From JBCBSS01 sp039819065 (GTDB lineage Bacteria; Bacteroidota; Bacteroidia; Cytophagales; Cyclobacteriaceae), in assembly GCA_039819065.1 (NCBI GenBank), contig JBCBSS010000010.1, positions 25,962 through 89,961 of the forward strand: a stretch of 64,000 nucleotides of DNA. Reading direction: 5' to 3'. The position numbers were made by a program, and so were the translations under genes. The notes under the pieces were generated by a model. That model saw only the letters and a program-made list of their open reading frames with translations. It made no database searches and had not been told where the DNA came from. Below are positions 60,063 to 64,000 of this stretch, piece by piece; the stretch's first letter is position 1; each line of letters opens with the position of its first letter.

Positions 60063-61568
60063 CTATGGCAGATTGGCTATGTATTTGATAGCCCGAATAC
60101 CGGGCATAAAGAGATACGCCCCTCCTACTACGGTGGTGAAATTTGACATCCCTTTTACACAACAATCATCAGATTGTTCATGGTAAGTGAAATCTCCCTG
60201 CTGCCCGCTTACATCTACATCTTGATTGCCGCAGATGGGATCAGCGCCACTGAACAACGGTGATTTATCAACCGGCGTTATCCATTTCTTCTGCATATAC
60301 TCATACTGTCTATCCAGATGAGCATTCACACATAAAAACATCAACCCGCGATCTACACCATCATCTTCCTTCCGGAGGTAGTCATGAGGTGAAAATGAAT
60401 CGGCCAGCGGTTCGCCGTAGACTCGGCCTCTCCTGATTATGCGATGTCGCTTCATGGTTTCTACCGATGTCTCTACATCATGCACAAGCCCTTTATCCTT
60501 TAGTAACATGTTTCTTGGGTTGGTGCGCCTGATATGAGACTCGAAAGGGCATCTTGATCCTTGGTCATCTTCTGTATCGTAAAGGAACTTATCAAAATCT
60601 TCCTCTTGGAGATCAACATTATCACCATCAGGAGATAATTCTAAAGGGACTCCACTAGGCCAACGCCCTACCATTTTTGAAGCCAGTTTAATACCGGCTT
60701 CTACCGATTCTTCTCCTGCTTCCTTCTCAGCAGCATTGGTCATGAACTCCCAAAAGGGCTTAACATGCTGAACGAACTGCTTGAATACAATGTAGGTACC
60801 GTTACGTCCAAAGTCTTTAGTCTCATTATTAATTAGGTGCCGAGGTAGTATATCTGACGGGTCTTTGTCTATAGGTATGGCTGGCCCGGGCGTGATGGTT
60901 GGCCCAAGGTCCGGTGTATTCTCATTCTCATAGCCCAGGATTATTTCTCCTGGTTTGATCCAATTGCCCGGTGTGGTCAACTTTGCACCGTCCGTACCTT
61001 CTATGGCTGGTTGGGCAATACCATCCCTGAAACCAAAGTGTTCCTTATCTTCAGGGCGTTTGCTACCACAAAGTGTATCTAACTTCTTTATTAAGTGCAG
61101 ACCGGCTTTTTGCAACCCTGCTTCATAATGTGTCACCAAATCTGCCAGTTTTTGATCATCAGCAGCAAAGAGTAACAGTACCATATGCAGTTGCTGCCCA
61201 TTGGCCTGGTGGTCCCCCCAGCGCCAGTGAACAGGGGCGTTATCACCGGTTAGTCCCACTTGACCACTTCTTTTGCCCAGCCCATCCAGAAACTCGGATG
61301 AAAAGCCTTTTAGAACTTCTTCATTTATGCCCAGTGCTTTTAGACCGGATGGTGTGAAAGCCAAGTTGACCCGGTTATTTGGCTCATGAGATTGTGAAGA
61401 AGATAATCCCTTACCTTCATTGTCAATTTTTGAAGCCATGCTATCCATCCATGATTTCGCGTTGCCTGCGTCTTTAATTTGAAGTAATAAATAACAAGCC
61501 GATTGCATGAGGTCGTCGTAACCAGAGAGTACAAACCCCTGAATGTCTTCAAATTCTATTTCCTTCAT
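60063..61568 (-). CDS. Dyp-type heme peroxidase
   Basis: Dye-decolorising peroxidase of 501 residues, in the longer class found in bacteria and fungi. The N-terminus EFEDIQGFVLSGYDDLMQS is typical. The distal catalytic motif GXXDG appears as FGFRDGIAQPAIEG (near 173-186), and MKRHRIIRRGRVYG and DRGLMFLCVNAHLDRQYEYM are further family blocks near the heme pocket. There is no Tat or Sec signal, so it is probably cytoplasmic. No encapsulin gene or cargo-loading tail is evident. Divergent from the RidA-like gene. Confidence 0.9.
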   Translation of the reverse strand: MKEIEFEDIQGFVLSGYDDLMQSACYLLLQIKDAGNAKSWMDSMASKIDNEGKGLSSSQSHEPNNRVNLAFTPSGLKALGINEEVLKGFSSEFLDGLGKRSGQVGLTGDNAPVHWRWGDHQANGQQLHMVLLLFAADDQKLADLVTHYEAGLQKAGLHLIKKLDTLCGSKRPEDKEHFGFRDGIAQPAIEGTDGAKLTTPGNWIKPGEIILGYENENTPDLGPTITPGPAIPIDKDPSDILPRHLINNETKDFGRNGTYIVFKQFVQHVKPFWEFMTNAAEKEAGEESVEAGIKLASKMVGRWPSGVPLELSPDGDNVDLQEEDFDKFLYDTEDDQGSRCPFESHIRRTNPRNMLLKDKGLVHDVETSVETMKRHRIIRRGRVYGEPLADSFSPHDYLRKEDDGVDRGLMFLCVNAHLDRQYEYMQKKWITPVDKSPLFSGADPICGNQDVDVSGQQGDFTYHEQSDDCCVKGMSNFTTVVGGAYLFMPGIRAIKYIANLP

Positions 61569-61670
61569 AATTGTATTCTTTAGTTGTATCTACTTTATAT
61601 AATTCAAATCGTAGCTGTCATATAATAAATGTCGCTAAATGGCTAGATTTAACTGTCAACCAAATAACAG

Positions 61671-62132
61671 ATGATGGATATCCGATCAGTTTTAAAAGAA
61701 ATGAACCTAGAGTTGCCTACTCCTTCTACTCCAGGCGGTTCATACGTTTCGGTCAATATCAGGGGGAATATTGCCTATGTCGCCATTCAATTCCCAATCA
61801 TAGATGGCACATACTTCTACCAGGGCAGGCTTGGTGATGACATAGTAACGGCCGATGGCAAGAAAGCCATGGAGATTTGTGCCCTTAACGTACTAGCTCA
61901 AATTGAACACAAAGTGGGGTTCGGCCGAGTAGAAGGGTTGAATCATATTGATGCTTATTATCAAGCATCCGAGCATTGGGACGACGGGCCTGAAATAGTG
62001 AATGGTGCTTCTGACTTATTTGTTGAGGTACTCGGTGATAAAGGAAGCCACAGTCGTGCTATTTTTGGGGTAGACAAACTACCTAGAAATTTTAGCGTGG
62101 GCTTAACATTATCCTTTACATTAATCGACTAA
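61671..62132 (+). CDS. RidA/YjgF-family protein
   Basis: Protein of 153 residues in the RidA/YER057c/UK114 superfamily, the subgroup with the opening LELPTPSTPGGSYVSVNIRG. The conserved core is YQGRLGDDIVTADGKKAMEI then NVLAQIEHKVGFGRVEGLNH, ending in SRAIFGVDKLPRNFSVGLTL. True RidA proteins deaminate reactive enamines; this subgroup's activity is unclear. ATG-ATG gives two equal starts. It lies 2 bp before the double-GNAT gene. Confidence 0.82.
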   Translation: MMDIRSVLKEMNLELPTPSTPGGSYVSVNIRGNIAYVAIQFPIIDGTYFYQGRLGDDIVTADGKKAMEICALNVLAQIEHKVGFGRVEGLNHIDAYYQASEHWDDGPEIVNGASDLFVEVLGDKGSHSRAIFGVDKLPRNFSVGLTLSFTLID

Positions 62133-62134
62133 CA

Positions 62135-63097
62135 ATGAAATACAAGATTGAAGCGGCAACAGTACAAGACTACAATGAAATAGGAGACGTTTGGGAGGCT
62201 TCTGTTCGAGCGACACATCATTTTCTGGATGAAAACTTCGTGGATGATCATAAACCGCTTGTCATCAATGAATACCTAAAAATGGTTAAGCTGGCTTGTG
62301 TTAAAAATAATGAGGGTAATATCCTGGGCTTTCTGGGCGTGGCCGAAAATAAAGTAGAAATGCTTTTCATACACCCTGATGCCATGGGTGATGGCATTGG
62401 TAAGCAGTTGATGGACTATGCTGTTAAAACCTGGGAAGCCAATCTGGTAGATGTGAATAAGCAAAACGAACAGGCAGTCAATTTCTATAAGCACATCGGT
62501 TTTAGGGTCATAGGCAGATCAGAATTGGATGGGCAAGGAAACCCCTATCCCATTCTGCACCTTTCCATATCGGATGACATCGACGATCTAAAGCACTACA
62601 AAATGGAGACGGAACGATTGCTACTAGTACCGCTTTCCGAACCTGATACAGATCAACTGCACGAGATATTTATAGATCCCTTTGTGAGAAAGTACCTTTG
62701 GGATGATGAAGTCATTGCATTTGACACCACCAAAGAAATTCTACATCAGAACAATGAACATTTCAGTAATGATGGTTGGGGGCTATGGAAGCTGATTAGA
62801 AAAGAAGACAACAAAACAATAGGCTTTGCCGGTCTCTGGATTTTCTTTGACGAGAACCAACCACAATTATTATACGGATTGCTCCCTGGATTTGCAGCCA
62901 AGGGTTATGCAACCGAAGCTTCTACCGCGGTAATTGAATATGCCTTCAAAAAACTATCTTTTCCATACTTGATAGCCGCGATGGATGAGCCGCACGGGGA
63001 TTCTATAAAGGTGGCTGAAAGGTTGAACATGCATTTGGTTGAAAAACGCATAGAAGACAACAAGCCTACGCTATTCTACAGGTTGGATAACAAGTAA
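62135..63097 (+). CDS. Tandem GNAT acetyltransferase fusion
   Basis: A 320-residue protein with two GNAT folds. Domain 1 (about 1-150) begins IEAATVQDYNEIGDVWEAS and has the acetyl-CoA loop in FIHPDAMGDGIGKQLMDYA, resembling YjaB/YafP-type enzymes. Domain 2 (about 160-320) starts with METERLLLVPLSEPD and has GLLPGFAAKGYATEASTAVI, resembling RimJ/RimL-type enzymes. The two are joined without a long linker. Substrates are unknown. It may act with the RidA-like protein 2 bp upstream, for example on amino-acid derivatives, but this is speculation. Confidence 0.87.
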   Translation: MKYKIEAATVQDYNEIGDVWEASVRATHHFLDENFVDDHKPLVINEYLKMVKLACVKNNEGNILGFLGVAENKVEMLFIHPDAMGDGIGKQLMDYAVKTWEANLVDVNKQNEQAVNFYKHIGFRVIGRSELDGQGNPYPILHLSISDDIDDLKHYKMETERLLLVPLSEPDTDQLHEIFIDPFVRKYLWDDEVIAFDTTKEILHQNNEHFSNDGWGLWKLIRKEDNKTIGFAGLWIFFDENQPQLLYGLLPGFAAKGYATEASTAVIEYAFKKLSFPYLIAAMDEPHGDSIKVAERLNMHLVEKRIEDNKPTLFYRLDNK

Positions 63098-63167
63098 ACG
63101 CGTAACATTCGAACCCGAAGTACGTTCATTTATATAGCATTCTATCGACTAAGTAGATTAGGTATTT

Positions 63168-63839
63168 ATGGGGTATATGGGTTTCGGTATGCGCAAAGAG
63201 GTTTATCAACGTAAGCCTAAAGCTGCTTTTGAAAACGTGAAGTCTGCGGTTGGCAATTCAAGCAGTAAATCGAAAGAAACATATCGATATAAGCAATACG
63301 AAAGTGATACCCAATATCGCATTAAAACTAAGCTTAAAAGGCAAAAGCGGAAAAGTACGATTTATTTGTCACTGATAGGGTTAGGAAGTATTGTATTGCT
63401 ATCATCCATATTTTATGTATCGGCAGAATCATCCTTCTATTCTACCACGGAGAGAAATAAAAAAGATCCGAACAGATTCTTTACTTCCCACACGTATTCT
63501 ATAGGCAAAGGCATTGAACTGATTGTCATTTACTATAAAGGCGGTACAAAAGCAGCCGAAACTAAATACAAAGACGGTTTAAAGCATCAAAATGCGGAAA
63601 GCTGGTATGAGTCTGGCGAACAGTTCATGTCGGCGGTATACTGGTATGACACCTTGGTCAATGTCGTTTACTTCTATCCTAACGGCGATACTATCACCAG
63701 CTTCCCACATTACGAGGATAGTGTGGTGCGCCACATTACTCTCACCTACCCAGACAGTTCACAACGCATTGAATTCGACCTATATAGAGGCTTGCATGTT
63801 CCATGGACTTATAAGCAAATTAAATTAATAGAAGAGTAG
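63168..63839 (+). CDS. Hypothetical membrane-anchored protein with MORN-like tail
   Basis: A 223-residue protein of unknown function. The first 65 residues are very basic (KSAVGNSSSKSKETYRYKQY) and likely cytoplasmic. One TM helix follows (about 66-88, STIYLSLIGLGSIVLLSSIF). The outer domain has short repeats such as YYKGGTKAAETKYKDGLKHQ and YESGEQFMSAVYWYDTLVNV, then YFYPNGDTI, resembling MORN/toxin-antitoxin-like YwqK antitoxin repeats. The start may be ATG at 63168 or 63177. It follows the GNAT gene by 70 bp. Confidence 0.6.
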   Translation: MGYMGFGMRKEVYQRKPKAAFENVKSAVGNSSSKSKETYRYKQYESDTQYRIKTKLKRQKRKSTIYLSLIGLGSIVLLSSIFYVSAESSFYSTTERNKKDPNRFFTSHTYSIGKGIELIVIYYKGGTKAAETKYKDGLKHQNAESWYESGEQFMSAVYWYDTLVNVVYFYPNGDTITSFPHYEDSVVRHITLTYPDSSQRIEFDLYRGLHVPWTYKQIKLIEE

Positions 63840-64000
63840 TCCACTACAGCTATTGGCACGGCTTCTGATATCCAAACAGAAAATCATTCGCGGTTGACAT
63901 TTTCTCCTTTTTGAACAGTAAGTTCACAATTACTTTATACTTGTTGAGCATAAATAGACATTCAAACAAATTCAATCTGTTATTATTAATTAGAGGTTTG
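63840..64000. other. Right edge, no gene
   Basis: The last 161 bp contain no frame of note. TATACTTG at 63934-63941 (one mismatch to TAnnTTTG, with TTG 22 bp upstream) may be a promoter for a gene starting beyond the window. Confidence 0.4.

Noticed and set aside
60063..61568. Dyp peroxidase as an encapsulin cargo system
   Set aside because: No encapsulin gene is nearby and the C-terminus shows no obvious cargo-loading peptide.
1..64000. tRNA, rRNA and riboswitch genes
   Set aside because: I looked in all larger gaps and found no tRNA cloverleaf, rRNA-like sequence or recognisable riboswitch; a covariance-model scan would be needed to exclude small RNAs.

Overview
The window looks like a chromosomal segment of a Bacteroidota bacterium, most likely of the Cytophagales (Roseivirga/Fulvivirga-like). 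The signs are an LpxC-FabZ fusion, the PorX regulator of type IX secretion, a PorT-like barrel, Bacteroidota-specific families (DUF3822, DUF4296, DUF1573-type proteins, a DUF58/VWA Bat cluster), weak Shine-Dalgarno sites, several TTG/GTG starts and a few TAnnTTTG-type -7 promoter elements. The genus is inference; no rRNA or tRNA gene is present. Most of the window is ordinary, densely packed core genome.

Layout. 0-11 kb: xerD, aroQ, a class-V aminotransferase, RNase HI, a membrane protein that ends after a histidine-kinase dimerisation domain, a palindromic repeat, a glycerol facilitator, a polyprenyl synthase, a hydrolase, a fumarylacetoacetase/flavin-reductase pair and an rRNA methyltransferase. 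11-23 kb: valS; the overlapping porX-tsaE-ald set; then an HD phosphohydrolase leading into lpxD-lpxC/fabZ-lpxA (lipid A) and an ABC ATPase. 23-32 kb: a surface-type lipoprotein, mutS2, a DUF4296 lipoprotein, a reduced Bat operon, a LysE/GH3 pair, yggS and DUF423. 32-47 kb: a DUF1573 protein, a RecD-like helicase with a thioesterase, Nudix proteins, a pilin-like unknown, DUF3822, coaD, pyrE, a LysM/DPBB protein, the nfeD-kdsB-DUF1835 overlapping run, and a PorT-like barrel with a lipoprotein.

47.4-48.7 kb is a 1.28-kb stretch without a convincing gene. It holds at least two diverged copies of a repeat bounded by inverted ends, a partial third copy and several hairpins. After it come nadM/Nudix, nadV and prs, which together make NAD from nicotinamide, with PRPP supply. 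52-56.6 kb is regulatory: an AraC regulator and a divergent sigma-54 activator with GAF-like input, separated by an inverted repeat and an imperfect sigma-54-like promoter, and then glutaminase. 56.7-64 kb has an unusual pyruvate kinase (extra N-terminal domain, doubled B-region, no C-domain, Lys/Leu signature of potassium-independent enzymes), an Omp85-type barrel, a Dyp-type peroxidase, a RidA-like protein, a double-GNAT fusion and an unknown membrane protein.

I found no CRISPR array, prophage, intact insertion sequence or obvious defence island. The parts most worth a second look are the repeat region, the araC/sigma-54 intergenic region, the pyruvate kinase, the GH3-LysE pair and the kinase-less DHp protein. 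None of these amounts to a demonstrated new system.
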